DNA of 34,571 bases from Paenibacillus ginsengarvi (GCF_003626695.1 NZ_RBAH01000048.1:1-34571), one strand, 5' to 3'. Counted from the stretch's first letter, positions 24,512 through 34,043 are shown. A program made the numbers and translations. The notes: generated from the sequence alone by a model not told the origin.

Positions 24512-25702
24512 GTGAAAATTATCGATATGCGGGTCAGATGCGTCGCCATTCCGACGACGGCGCAGCTTCGGCACAGCACGGGCGTTCACCCCGGATACTT
24601 TATGCGCACCGTGCTTGAGCTGATTACCGACGAAGGAATTGTCGGGCTCGGCGAAGTGGGGGGCGGCGATTCGCGGGGGGCGCTGCTAAAGCTGAAGCCA
24701 AGAATAATCGGCCTCGATCCGTTCTCGCTGGAGCTGATCAAATTGAAGGTGCTCCGAAGCGTGTATTATATGTCGAATGCGAGACTGTACGCCGCGATCG
24801 AGATGGCGTGTCTCGATATTCAGGGGAAAGCGACCGGACGTCCGCTTCACGATCTGCTAGGGGGGAAAGTACGGGACGCCATCCCGATGATCGGCTACTT
24901 GTTTTGGCGGTATGACCGGGAAGGCGGGGGCGACGATAGCAGCGCCGAGGAGATGGCGGATTACTGCGAGCGGCTGCATCAGGAGTTGGGCGTTACGTCC
25001 ATAAAGCTGAAGGCGGGCGTCATGGAGCCGGAGGAGGAAGTGCGCGTGCTGGAGCTGTGCCGCAAGCGGCTGGGCGATTCGTTCGGCCTGCGGATCGACC
25101 CGAACGGGGCATGGTCCGTGCCGACGGCGATCCGGATGGGTCAACGGATGGAGCAGCTCGGGCTGGAATATTACGAAGACCCCGCCTGGGGACTCGAAGG
25201 CAACACGGCCGTCCGCAATCAAGTGAGAATCCCGCTTGCAACGAATATGTACCCGAACAAATTCGACGATCTCGGTCCGGCGATCCGGATGGGGGCTGTG
25301 GACATTGTGCTCACCGATATCCACTACTGGGAAGGGCTGCGCGGGGTGAAAGATCTGGTGGCGGTATGCAATACGTTCCAGCTCGGCGTGGCGATGCACA
25401 GCGGGGTCGAGTTCGGGATTGAGCTCGCAGCCATGCTGCATACGGCTGCCACGATTCCTTCGATGACCTTTGCCGGGGACGCGCACTATCACCACCTGAC
25501 CGACGACATTATCGCAGGCGGCCTGATGAAATATGAAAACGGCTCCATCCGGGTGCCGTCCGGGCCCGGACTCGGCGTAGAGCTGGACGAAGAGAAGATG
25601 GCACAGTACGAGCGCTATTACGAGGAGAAAGGCGACTATTACGCAAGGTTTCACCAAGATCCGCGAAGGCCGGACTGGTTTCCGACGATCGGCGGTTATT
25701 AG
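24512..25702 (+). CDS. Enolase-superfamily sugar-acid dehydratase (glucarate dehydratase-like)
   Basis: The product has 396 residues. The N-terminal capping domain (1-~120) is followed by the barrel with KxK (Lys 165/167), metal ligands Asp 196 (RIDPNGAW) and Glu 222 (YEDPAW), ATNM (Asn 245), Asp 269 and His 296 (AMHSG). The ATNMYP...VDIVLTDIHYW and FAGDAHYHH segments resemble glucarate dehydratase more than mandelate racemase. It probably dehydrates a hexarate, uronate or aldonate to a 2-keto-3-deoxy acid. The start is GTG 24512, with AAGGAGG (24498-24504) seven bases upstream. The lyase-family gene starts 14 bases after the stop. Confidence 0.9.
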   Translation: MKIIDMRVRCVAIPTTAQLRHSTGVHPGYFMRTVLELITDEGIVGLGEVGGGDSRGALLKLKPRIIGLDPFSLELIKLKVLRSVYYMSNARLYAAIEMACLDIQGKATGRPLHDLLGGKVRDAIPMIGYLFWRYDREGGGDDSSAEEMADYCERLHQELGVTSIKLKAGVMEPEEEVRVLELCRKRLGDSFGLRIDPNGAWSVPTAIRMGQRMEQLGLEYYEDPAWGLEGNTAVRNQVRIPLATNMYPNKFDDLGPAIRMGAVDIVLTDIHYWEGLRGVKDLVAVCNTFQLGVAMHSGVEFGIELAAMLHTAATIPSMTFAGDAHYHHLTDDIIAGGLMKYENGSIRVPSGPGLGVELDEEKMAQYERYYEEKGDYYARFHQDPRRPDWFPTIGGY

Positions 25703-25716
25703 AGGAGGTTCGCGCC

Positions 25717-26851
25717 ATGCAGACGTTCATTCATCTGGGCTACAGGGAGCTGGCAGGCATCCGCGACAAAATAAAACTCGGCGAACCGGGCCTGCTGCCG
25801 GCCTACCGCTCCCTGCTCGAGGAGGCGGACGGTTATCTCGGCTTGAAGCCCGGTTCCGTGGTCGACAAAGGGACCGTCCCTCCGTCCGGCGATAAGCATG
25901 ATTTTTACTCCATCGGGAAATACGCCTGGCCCGATCCGGAAACGCCGGACGGGATGCCTTACATCCGCATCGACGGACGCATCAATCCGGAGGTAACCGG
26001 CGAGCGGTATGATTTGAAGCCTTATTTTGATATGCGTATTCGTGTAAACGCTTTGGCTCTGGCCTATTTTCATTCGGGAGAAAAGCGATACGCGATTAAA
26101 GCTTCCGAGCTGCTGCGCGTTTGGTTTCTAAACCCCGAAACGCGGATGAACCCGAACTTTGGCTTTGCGTCCGCTCTTCCAGGCGTTTACGATGGGATGC
26201 CGATCGGCATCATCGAGGGGGTGCAGCTGATCGAGCTGCTGGACTCGGTCAACCTGCTGAAGTTGTCGGACAGCTGGACTCCAGCCGACAACGAGGGGCT
26301 CCAGCGTTGGTTCTCCAGTTATACGGACTGGCTGCTGGAAAGCCCGGCGGGAAAAGCGGAATTTGCCGCAACCGATAATCACGGTTCCTGGTACGCCGCC
26401 CAAATAGCCGCCTTTTCCATCTATTGCGGGGACTTGAGGCGGGCTAAGACGATGATGGAACGCGCCAAATGGCAACTCGGCGTGCATTTCTCCGGATGGC
26501 AGTTTGCACCGCGAGCTCAGGCGGAACCGCTCGCTTCATTATTCCATCTATGGTTTGTGCGCGTTTGCGGCCTTAGCTCGCTGTGGCGAGGCGATCGGCG
26601 AAGACTTGTGGCGCTATCGGACCGAAGACGGCCGCGGCATGGAGCGGGGGTTCGACTTTTTGGCTCCGTATTTGGCCGGTGAGAAGGAATGGACATGGGA
26701 AAATATCGATGACGGCATAACCGTCATGGCGATTCCGCTTATGCGAAGAGCGGCGACTGTATACGGTTCCCCCGAGCTGTCCTCCGCGTCCCGGCGCTTG
26801 AGCGCACAAAGGCCTTTGACGGAGTGGATGGCTTGGCTGACGAGCGTATAA
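25717..26851 (+). pseudogene. Alginate_lyase-family protein, interrupted by a frameshift near 26485
   Basis: Frame 1 from ATG 25717 (GAGGAGG upstream) encodes the N-terminal two thirds of an Alginate_lyase (PF05426-type) alpha-toroid: HDFYSIGKYAWPDP, IRIDGRINPE, IEGVQLIELLDS and the catalytic-type DNHGSWYAAQ. After AKWQLGV (to 26484) homology jumps to another frame beginning ISPDGSLHRELRRN (from 26486) and RSLHYSIYGLCAFAALARCGE, running to TAA at 26851. One extra or two missing bases near 26485 explains this. The intact protein would be about 377 residues, normal for the family. There is no signal peptide, so it would act on imported oligosaccharides. It is either a real pseudogene or a sequencing error. 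Confidence 0.85.
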
Positions 26852-26909
26852 CAAGCGTAAAAGTCAAAATGGAGGAACGAACTACAAACCGAAGAAGGGG
26901 ACATTCCAG

Positions 26910-28232
26910 ATGAAACGGTTACTAACAAAGCTAGCCTTAGCGGGCCTGGCCTTTTCCGTCGCCGGCTGCGGAGCGAAGCCGGATAACAAGCTGCAAACGA
27001 ATGCGGCCGCCGAGAATACGACGCCTACGACGCTTTCCTTATATGTGCAAGGCGTTCAATTGACGGATGCCGAATTTCAAAACTTTTTCGTCGAGCCTTT
27101 GAAAAAGAAGCTGCCGTACATTACGATTCAACTGGTGCGTGACGGGAAAGGCTCGAGTCCGGAGGACTTGGTTGCGTCCGGCTCGTTTCCCGATCTTGTA
27201 TTCACAAGCAACGTGTCCTTATTCCGGTATAAAAAGCTGGATGTCATTCAAGATGTAAGCAGCCTGATGAAAGAGCAAAGCTTCGACGCCAGCCGCATTC
27301 AGCCCGTCGTTATGGACGCGATCCGTTCGTACGCGGGGCAAGGAGAAACGATCGCTCTGCCGTTTTCGCTTAACGTCGCCGCTCTGCTGTACAACAAAGA
27401 CATTTTCGATAAGTTCGGCGTTACTTATCCGAAAGATTTGATGACGTGGGACGATATCACCGAGCTTTCCCGCAAGCTGACCCGCCAGGACCAGGGCGTC
27501 GACTACGTCGGATTCGATCCGGGCTTCCCCGACAATATCGGCGGCGGACTAACGATCGATTACGTCGACCCGAAGACGGGCAAAGCGAATCTGGACAACG
27601 AGCAGTGGCGAAAAGTGCTGAATACGATGAAGCAAATGTACGAAATTCCGGGATATATTACCGGCAAAGATACTTACTCCTACGGCACGGCCGTATTTCT
27701 TAAAGAGAAAAAGCTGGCCATGTTCGCCACGTGGCTGGATCAATTTATCGGCAAATTGGAAGATATGCATAAGAAGGGCGATATCATCAATTGGGACGTA
27801 GCCTCGTTCCCGAATTACAAGGAAGCGCTCGGAAAAGGGAGAGAGGTGGACGTGCATCTGCTTGCCGTCTCAAAGCTTAGCAAACATAAGGAGCAGGCGT
27901 TCCGGGTCGTCAAAGAGGTGTTAACCGATGAGGTGCAGACGCTCGTCAGCCGGTCGGGCCGGGTTTCGGCGCTGGCGAATCCCGAAATGACGAAAGGGTT
28001 CGGCGCCGATCTGGAAAGCCTGAAGGGAAAACATATCGAAGGCATATTCAAAACGGTCCCCGCCAAGCTGCGCGTTCCGTCCGAATTCGACGTAGACTTT
28101 GCCAGGGCGCAGCTAAGAGAAGCCGGCAAAAACGTCGCTTTGCAAAAAGCCGACGTGAATACCGCGCTTCGACAGGCGCAGGAAGCCGCCGACAAAATGA
28201 TCGCATCCGAGCTGGAGAAAAGAAAGAAGTAA
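26910..28232 (+). CDS. ABC-transporter extracellular solute-binding lipoprotein (family 1, sugar type)
   Basis: The 440-residue protein has a lipoprotein signal ending SVAGC (Cys 20), then the SBP_bac_1 pattern: VTYPKDLMTWDDITELSRKL, QPVVMDAIRSYAGQGETIALPFSLNVAALLYNKDIFDKFG, and GTAVFLKEKKLAMFATWLD. The Cys-anchored protein would capture a mono- or oligosaccharide at the cell surface. AAGGGG lies upstream of the ATG. No permease or ATPase genes accompany it, so it must share a transporter encoded elsewhere. It may be cotranscribed with the preceding lyase gene (58-base gap). A 43-base imperfect hairpin follows. Confidence 0.9.
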   Translation: MKRLLTKLALAGLAFSVAGCGAKPDNKLQTNAAAENTTPTTLSLYVQGVQLTDAEFQNFFVEPLKKKLPYITIQLVRDGKGSSPEDLVASGSFPDLVFTSNVSLFRYKKLDVIQDVSSLMKEQSFDASRIQPVVMDAIRSYAGQGETIALPFSLNVAALLYNKDIFDKFGVTYPKDLMTWDDITELSRKLTRQDQGVDYVGFDPGFPDNIGGGLTIDYVDPKTGKANLDNEQWRKVLNTMKQMYEIPGYITGKDTYSYGTAVFLKEKKLAMFATWLDQFIGKLEDMHKKGDIINWDVASFPNYKEALGKGREVDVHLLAVSKLSKHKEQAFRVVKEVLTDEVQTLVSRSGRVSALANPEMTKGFGADLESLKGKHIEGIFKTVPAKLRVPSEFDVDFARAQLREAGKNVALQKADVNTALRQAQEAADKMIASELEKRKK

Positions 28233-28270
28233 TGAAAATCAAACGGGGAGATCGGCCGGGCGCCTGATCG

Positions 28271-28313
28271 TTCGGCGTGAAAACGGCTGTTTGAACGGCC
28301 GACTTTCGCCGAA
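28271..28313. terminator. Imperfect hairpin after the solute-binding protein gene
   Basis: TTCGGCG (28271-28277) pairs with CGCCGAA (28307-28313), with inner CGGC/GCCG pairing. There is no T-tract, so termination by this hairpin alone is doubtful. Confidence 0.35.
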
Positions 28314-28348
28314 TAGGAACGCGAACCGCAAAGGTGGAGCGGACGTTC

Positions 28349-29227
28349 CTACTGTCCGCCTTGCTCCTTCATTTCCCGAATCAGCCGCTCGATTACACTC
28401 TCGAGCGGCTGAAACGCGTAACCGATCGAGCGCGCCAGCTCGTTTGACAGTCGCAGCGTTTCGCCTATGCAGTAAGGAGACTTCTCCTCCGCCGCATCGG
28501 CAAAAATCGGCGTAGCGCCGAGCAGGTCTGCGATCGTCCGCGTAAGCCGCTCCGTATCCATCCAGCCCGTGTTGCTGGCATTGATGGGGCCGACATAGTC
28601 CGACTTTGTTCCTATGTCGTTCATAAAGGCGGCGAGCTCGTCCGCGGCCACGAAGCTGACGTCGGCGGAGCCCGCCAAGCTGATTGGCTCGCGGTTCAGC
28701 AATTTGCCGACGTGAAAGGCAAACCGGCCGGTGTAGTCGTCGTCGCTGCTTATGACGAAGGGAGGCCGCACGGCTGCAACCGGAAACGGCGCGTATTGAT
28801 AGAAATAGGCCTCGGCCTGCCGCTTTCCTTCTTTATAACTGTAGCTGTCTTTGGTCAGATCGAGCGAGTACGCATGAGGATCGAACGCGCGCTCGCTTAA
28901 TACCTCTTCCGACGAATCATAAACGGCCATGCTGGAAGTAAAAACGAACCGCCGGATGCGGCCCACGAACACCTCGGCGGCGATCCGGGCGTCCTGCGGA
29001 GTAAAGCCGAGCTGGTCGTAGACAACGTCGAACGGACGCCCGCCAAAGGCAAGCTTCATCGCGTTCAGATCGCTCCGATCGACGATCGTCTGGAACACTT
29101 TTCCGCCAAGGGAGTCAAGTCCCCGCTGTCCCCGCGTAGCAACCGTAACGTCATGTCCGTCCTTCACGAGCTGCTGTACCAATCGTTTGCCGAAAAACCG
29201 GCTTCCCCCGAGTACGAGTATGTTCAT
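28349..29227 (-). CDS. NAD-dependent epimerase/dehydratase (extended SDR)
   Basis: The 292-residue product begins MNILVLGGSRFFGKRL, a GGxxFxG nucleotide-binding motif. It has FTSSMAVYDSS and a catalytic SYSYKEGKRQAE (Tyr-x3-Lys), the arrangement of nucleoside-diphosphate-sugar epimerases of the extended SDR class. The substrate is unknown. ATG 29227 is the natural start of the first beta strand; AGGTAAG lies upstream, and the longer frame to 29284 adds a charged, unconserved stretch. It is convergent with the sugar-acid row and divergent from sbcD. Confidence 0.85.
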   Translation of the reverse strand: MNILVLGGSRFFGKRLVQQLVKDGHDVTVATRGQRGLDSLGGKVFQTIVDRSDLNAMKLAFGGRPFDVVYDQLGFTPQDARIAAEVFVGRIRRFVFTSSMAVYDSSEEVLSERAFDPHAYSLDLTKDSYSYKEGKRQAEAYFYQYAPFPVAAVRPPFVISSDDDYTGRFAFHVGKLLNREPISLAGSADVSFVAADELAAFMNDIGTKSDYVGPINASNTGWMDTERLTRTIADLLGATPIFADAAEEKSPYCIGETLRLSNELARSIGYAFQPLESVIERLIREMKEQGGQ

Positions 29228-29558
29228 AGTGCTTACCTGTCCTTCCTCAGTCGATTGTTTCGAGCGTTTGACGCATTCCTTCACGTTCTCTAGGATTCAT
29301 CTAAAATAAAGTTACGTAATCCATGGAGTAACAGTTCTCTCTTTCCCGGCCGTTTTCCTTTGCAGGGGCAAAAATAACAGGCGGTTTTCACGCTCGCGTT
29401 GCGGCTCGGACGGCGCGGATAGCAGCATTTGGCATGGAACATTTTGAACAATTAGACAGGAATTGCGCCCTTGCGGAGCGAATTTAGCATAGGCGGCCAG
29501 AACGTCAGGGCTGCGATTTGCACAAAACGTTCTAATGCCGAAAGGAAGCTACCGATCT
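29228..29558. other. Divergent intergenic gap between epimerase gene and sbcD
   Basis: These 331 bases have no supported gene. A weak TTGCGC-16-TAGCAT promoter-like pair lies near 29463-29490 for sbcD. I saw no LexA-type CGAAC-N4-GTTCG box, no riboswitch and no terminator. Confidence 0.5.
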
Positions 29559-30731
29559 ATGAAATTTATACATACCGCCGACTGGCACTTGGGCAAGCTG
29601 GTGCAAGGCGTTTATATGACGGAAGACCAGAAATATGTGCTCGAACAGCTCGTGAAGACGATTCAGGAGGAGCGCCCCGACGCCGTTATCATCGCCGGCG
29701 ATCTGTACGACAGAGCCGTTCCTCCGACCGAGGCGGTCGACCTGCTGGACGAGCTGTTGGAGCGGATCGTAATCGATCTGAATACGCCGGTGCTGGCGAT
29801 TTCCGGCAATCACGACAGCCCGGACCGGCTCGATTTCGGCACGCGTATAATGGAAGGAAGAGGGCTTCACCTGGTCGGGCAGCTTCGCGCGGAGCCGAAG
29901 CCGGTCGTGATGAAGGACGAGTTCGGAGAAGTGCACGTTCATCTGATCCCCTACGCGGACCCGGCTATGGTCCGGACGCTGTACGGGGACGAAGCGATCC
30001 GGACGCACGACGACGCGATGGCCGCAATCGTCTCGCGCATCGAAGCGGCGATGGACCCGGCGGCGCGCCATATTTTCGTCGGACATGCCTTCGTGACGCC
30101 GGGCGGCGAGCCGCAGAGCAATACGAGCGACTCGGAGAAGCCGCTCTCGATCGGCGGGGCGGAGCATGTGAAGGCGAACTACTTCAAGCCGTTTCATTAT
30201 ACGGCCCTTGGTCATTTGCATCAGGCCCATTACGTGCAGCAGGAAAACATCCGTTACGCCGGTTCGCCGCTCAAATATTCGATATCCGAAGAAACGCACC
30301 GGAAATGCTTCTACATCGTGGAGCTGGACGGGCAAGGACAGGCAGCCTTACATAGAAAAGAGTTTGTTCCGCTCAGAGACATGCGCCGCGTAAGCGGCAC
30401 GATCGAAGAGATCGAGTCGCACGATCTGTGCGACGATTACGTGTTCGTCACGCTGACCGACGAAAATCCGGTTTTGTTTCCGATGGAGAAAGTGCGGGCG
30501 ATCTATCCGAATGCGCTGTATGTCGAGCGGCGGCCGGTCCGGCTTGCTGCCGCGCCGGAAGCGGGGGATGATGGCGGCACGGCCAGACCGGGCAGGCAGG
30601 AGGCCGATCCGGTTGAGCTGTTCGCCGCCTTTTACGAGGAAGTGAAGGGCGGGCCGCTCGGCGACGAGAAGAAACGGATGTTTGCGGACGTTTACGGGGA
30701 GCTGCTGAGACAGGAGGGGGATGCCGTATGA
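29559..30731 (+). CDS. sbcD: SbcD (Mre11-type) exonuclease subunit
   Basis: The 390-residue metallophosphoesterase has motifs DWHLGK (Asp 8, His 10), AGDLYDRAVPP, SGNHDSPDR, VGHAFVTPGG and LGHLHQAHY, covering the five phosphodiesterase blocks of SbcD/Mre11. With SbcC it forms an ATP-dependent nuclease that opens DNA hairpins and protein-blocked ends. ATG 29559 follows AAAGGAAG (29541-29548). The stop overlaps the sbcC start (ATGA), so the two subunits are translationally coupled. Confidence 0.96.
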   Translation: MKFIHTADWHLGKLVQGVYMTEDQKYVLEQLVKTIQEERPDAVIIAGDLYDRAVPPTEAVDLLDELLERIVIDLNTPVLAISGNHDSPDRLDFGTRIMEGRGLHLVGQLRAEPKPVVMKDEFGEVHVHLIPYADPAMVRTLYGDEAIRTHDDAMAAIVSRIEAAMDPAARHIFVGHAFVTPGGEPQSNTSDSEKPLSIGGAEHVKANYFKPFHYTALGHLHQAHYVQQENIRYAGSPLKYSISEETHRKCFYIVELDGQGQAALHRKEFVPLRDMRRVSGTIEEIESHDLCDDYVFVTLTDENPVLFPMEKVRAIYPNALYVERRPVRLAAAPEAGDDGGTARPGRQEADPVELFAAFYEEVKGGPLGDEKKRMFADVYGELLRQEGDAV

Positions 30732-33700
30732 GACCGCTCAAGCTGACCATGTACGCGTTCGGGCCTTACCGCGACGAGGAGACAATCGACTTCGCGAAGC
30801 TGGAGGACCGTAAGCTGTTCGCCATATCGGGCAATACCGGCGCGGGCAAAACGACGATATTCGACGCGATCTGCTACGCCTTGTACGGTGCGGCAAGCGG
30901 CGAGGATCGTGCCGAAACGCGCATGCTGCGGAGCCATTTTGCCGGCGACGATACGCATACCTCCGTCGATTTTGAGTTCGCCGTGGCCGCGCGCAAATAC
31001 CGTATTTTCCGCCAAATGCCGCATCGTAAAGGAACGAACAAAGGCGAGACGGGGGGCAAAGCGGAGCTGTACGAAACGACAGACGGGCAGGAGACGCCGT
31101 GCGTGGACCGGTTTCACGTCAAGGACGTCGACGCCAAGATCGAGTTGATCCTCGGGCTGACGAAAGACCAGTTCAGTCAGATCGTCATGCTGCCTCAGGG
31201 CGAGTTCCGCAAGCTGCTCACCTCGGATACGGACGACAAGGAAGCGATTTTGCGCCGCATTTTCCGTACCGATCTGTATCAGAAGCTGGAGGAGCGGTTT
31301 CAGCAAAAGCATCGCGAGCTCGGCGCCCTGCACCGGGAAGCGGGCGGTCAGACCGAGCTGCTGTTTAAGCAGGCGCGGGAGACGATGCCGGAGCGGGAAG
31401 GAAGCGCGCTCGCGGATACGTTCCGCCAGCCGGCGTATAATGCCGCCCAGGTGACGGAAGGGCTGGCGCGGGAGCGCGATTATTATGCCGAGCTGGCACG
31501 GACGGGTGAAGCGCGTAAGCTGGAGCTCACCGCGATGCTCGAACGGCAGGAGGAGGAGCTGCGCGCCGGTCTGCTGCTGAACGGCCGCTTCGCCGAGCTG
31601 GAGCAGAAGCGGGCGAAGCTTGCGGAGCTGGAGCGGCAAACCGGCGCGGTCGCCGAGCTGGAGCGGCGCCTCGGGCTCGCCGAGCAGGCGGCGCGGCTCG
31701 AGCCGTACGCGGAGCAGGCGGCGAAGGCGGCGCAGAACGCCGAAGCGAAGCGGCGCCAGCAGGAGGCGGCACGGCAAGCGGCCGCGGCCGCGGAGCGGGC
31801 GCACGCGGAAGCGAAGGCGGCGTTCGGCGCCGAGGAGGCGCGCGAGCCGGAGCGCAAGGCGGCGGAGCGCGAGCTGGAGCGGCTCCGCGAGCTGGCGCCG
31901 GCGGTGCGCGCGCTCGGCGAGCAGCGGCGCGAGGCGGAGCGGCTGAGGCGCGAAGCGGAGGCGGCCGGCCGCGCGGTCGAGGCGGCGGAAGCGCAGCTCG
32001 CCGGCGTGCGCGAGGCGAAGCGGGCGGCGCAGGAGCGGCTCGCGGCGGCGGAGACGCGGACGGTCGCGCTGCCGGAGCGGCTGGAGGCGCTCGAGCGGCT
32101 GCGGCAGAAGGCGAAGCTGCTGAAGGCGCTGATCGAGATGGGCGGCCGGATGGGCGAAGCGGCCCGCGCCGGGGCCGAGCTGGAGCGGCAGCTGCGGAGC
32201 GTGCGCGCCGAGCACGACCGGCTCGAGTCGCTATGGATCGAAGGGCAAGCCGGCCTGCTTGCGGCCCATCTGCACGACGGCAAGCCTTGCCCGGTGTGCG
32301 GCAGCATGGAGCATCCGGACAAGGCGGCGGCAGGGGAAGCGGTGCCGAGCCGCGATACGCTGCAGCATGCGAAGGAGGCGCTGCGCCATGTCGAGCAGGA
32401 GTTGGGCGCGGCGCAGGCGCAGGCGGCGGCAGCCCGCTCCGGCATGGACGCCAACGCGGCGGAGATGGCCGAGCTCGGCATTGCGGAGGCCGACTTCGCC
32501 GGGCAGTATGCGCAGGTCGAGGCGGCAGGGAAGCGGCAGCGGACCGAGACGGACGAGCTGAAGCGGCTGGCGGCCGCGCTTCAAACGATGCGGGAAGAGA
32601 TTGCCGACTTCGACCGCCAGCTGGATCGGCAGCAGCAGGAGAAGGACGGGCTGCTTGCGCGGCGGCAGCAGCTCGTCGTCGACAGCAGCACCAAACAGTC
32701 GGTGCTCGAGAAAGAGCTGGAGCGCATTCCGGAGGAGCTGCGCTCGCCGGAGCAGCTGGACAAGCGTCTGAAGGCGCAGGCGGATCTGACCGAGCGGCTG
32801 GCGGTAGCCTGGAAAACGGCGCAGCAGCGGCTCCAGCAAGCGGAGACCCGGCTTGCCGGGGAACAGGCGAACGCGGCGCAGGCGATCGCGCAGACGGGGG
32901 AAGCGGAGGCGAACCTTCGCGACGCCGGAGAGCGGTTCCGGCTTGAGCTGGAGAAGAGCGGCTTCCCGGGACCGAATGACTACATAGCGGCAAGACTGGA
33001 CGAGGCGCAGCGGCTGGCTATGCGACAGCAGATCGATACGTTCCGTCAAACGCTCGCGGCGCTCGAGCATCAGGTTGCGGAGCTTGCGGGCGATCTTGCC
33101 GGCAGCTTGCCGGCCGATACCGGCGCGATGCAGACGCGGCTCGCCGAGCTGAAACAGGAGCTGGAGCGGACAGCTTACGAATTGCAGACGGCGGACCGGT
33201 TCCGGCATGAAGCGGAGCGGCTCCAAACGGCCATTGAGGCGGCGCAGGATAAATTAAAGCGGCTGGAGGAGAGCTTGACGCAAGTGATGGATTTGTACCA
33301 GATGATCAAAGGGGACAATGCGTTAAAGCTATCGTTCGAGCGGTACATTTTGATCGAATATTTGGAGCAGATTCTTCATGCCGCGAACAGCAGGCTGTCT
33401 AGCTTGTCGAACGGGCAGTATATGCTCCAGCGCAGCGACCGGCTGGAGACACGCGGCAAACAAAGCGGCCTCGGGCTCGATGTCTACGACGCCTATACGG
33501 GTCAAAACCGCGACGTCAAGTCGTTGTCCGGCGGCGAGAAGTTCGGCGCCTCGCTCTGTCTGGCACTCGGGATGACCGATGTGATCCAGTCGCATCAGGG
33601 CGGCGTCTCGATCGAGATGATGTTTATCGACGAAGGCTTCGGCTCCCTGGACGAAGAATCGCTGGGCAAAGCGATCGCGACGCTTGTCGACCTGCAGCGC

Positions 33701-33820
33701 GCAGGCCGGATGATAGGTGTCATCTCCCACGTGCAGGAGCTGAAGGACGCTTTCCCGGCGGTGCTTGAGGTGCGCAAGACGAAGGAAGGCTTCAGCCGCA
33801 CGTCGATCGTGCTGAAGTAA
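30728..33820 (+). CDS. sbcC: SbcC (Rad50-type) ATPase subunit
   Basis: The 1030-residue SMC-like ATPase has Walker A GNTGAGKTT (35-43), two long Ala/Glu/Arg-rich coiled coils, a zinc hook CPVC (Cys 521/524), the ABC signature LSGGEKFGASLC near 935, and Walker B MMFIDEGFGSLDEE near 965. The coils between about 31500 and 32600 are strikingly GC-rich, creating long spurious antisense frames. The gene begins at the ATGA overlap with sbcD. The 223-base gap to the next gene holds a short CGGCGG/CCGCCG hairpin (33835-33853) but no clear T-run terminator. Confidence 0.96.
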   Translation: MRPLKLTMYAFGPYRDEETIDFAKLEDRKLFAISGNTGAGKTTIFDAICYALYGAASGEDRAETRMLRSHFAGDDTHTSVDFEFAVAARKYRIFRQMPHRKGTNKGETGGKAELYETTDGQETPCVDRFHVKDVDAKIELILGLTKDQFSQIVMLPQGEFRKLLTSDTDDKEAILRRIFRTDLYQKLEERFQQKHRELGALHREAGGQTELLFKQARETMPEREGSALADTFRQPAYNAAQVTEGLARERDYYAELARTGEARKLELTAMLERQEEELRAGLLLNGRFAELEQKRAKLAELERQTGAVAELERRLGLAEQAARLEPYAEQAAKAAQNAEAKRRQQEAARQAAAAAERAHAEAKAAFGAEEAREPERKAAERELERLRELAPAVRALGEQRREAERLRREAEAAGRAVEAAEAQLAGVREAKRAAQERLAAAETRTVALPERLEALERLRQKAKLLKALIEMGGRMGEAARAGAELERQLRSVRAEHDRLESLWIEGQAGLLAAHLHDGKPCPVCGSMEHPDKAAAGEAVPSRDTLQHAKEALRHVEQELGAAQAQAAAARSGMDANAAEMAELGIAEADFAGQYAQVEAAGKRQRTETDELKRLAAALQTMREEIADFDRQLDRQQQEKDGLLARRQQLVVDSSTKQSVLEKELERIPEELRSPEQLDKRLKAQADLTERLAVAWKTAQQRLQQAETRLAGEQANAAQAIAQTGEAEANLRDAGERFRLELEKSGFPGPNDYIAARLDEAQRLAMRQQIDTFRQTLAALEHQVAELAGDLAGSLPADTGAMQTRLAELKQELERTAYELQTADRFRHEAERLQTAIEAAQDKLKRLEESLTQVMDLYQMIKGDNALKLSFERYILIEYLEQILHAANSRLSSLSNGQYMLQRSDRLETRGKQSGLGLDVYDAYTGQNRDVKSLSGGEKFGASLCLALGMTDVIQSHQGGVSIEMMFIDEGFGSLDEESLGKAIATLVDLQRAGRMIGVISHVQELKDAFPAVLEVRKTKEGFSRTSIVLK

Positions 33821-34043
33821 CGCAGGCTTCCGGTCGGCGGCTGGAATCCGCCGGATGGGACAGGACAGTCATCCCCCCTCGCGGCAAATCTTGCAAAGCG
33901 GCTCTCTCTCCGGCATGAGAGCGGCGTTTGCGCATATGATTATTTTGAAGGCCGGCAGGAAAATGAGTGCGGATCGCCAATACATACGGTACGACCTTAT
34001 TTTACAATTTTCGCCACCCGACAAGGAAAGGAGGCATGTACGG

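Noticed and set aside
28339..28359. GCGGAC/GTCCGC hairpin at the end of the epimerase gene as a terminator
   Set aside because: The arms overlap the coding end, and there is no T-run on the minus strand after it.
29228..29558. SOS (LexA) box upstream of sbcDC
   Set aside because: GAAC/GTTC-like words occur (near 29446 and 29528), but no CGAAC-N4-GTTCG dyad is present.
30692..32993. Long minus-strand frames opposite sbcC
   Set aside because: They are low-complexity Arg/Leu/Pro/Ala products caused by the biased codon composition of the SbcC coils; no start signals or recognisable domains.
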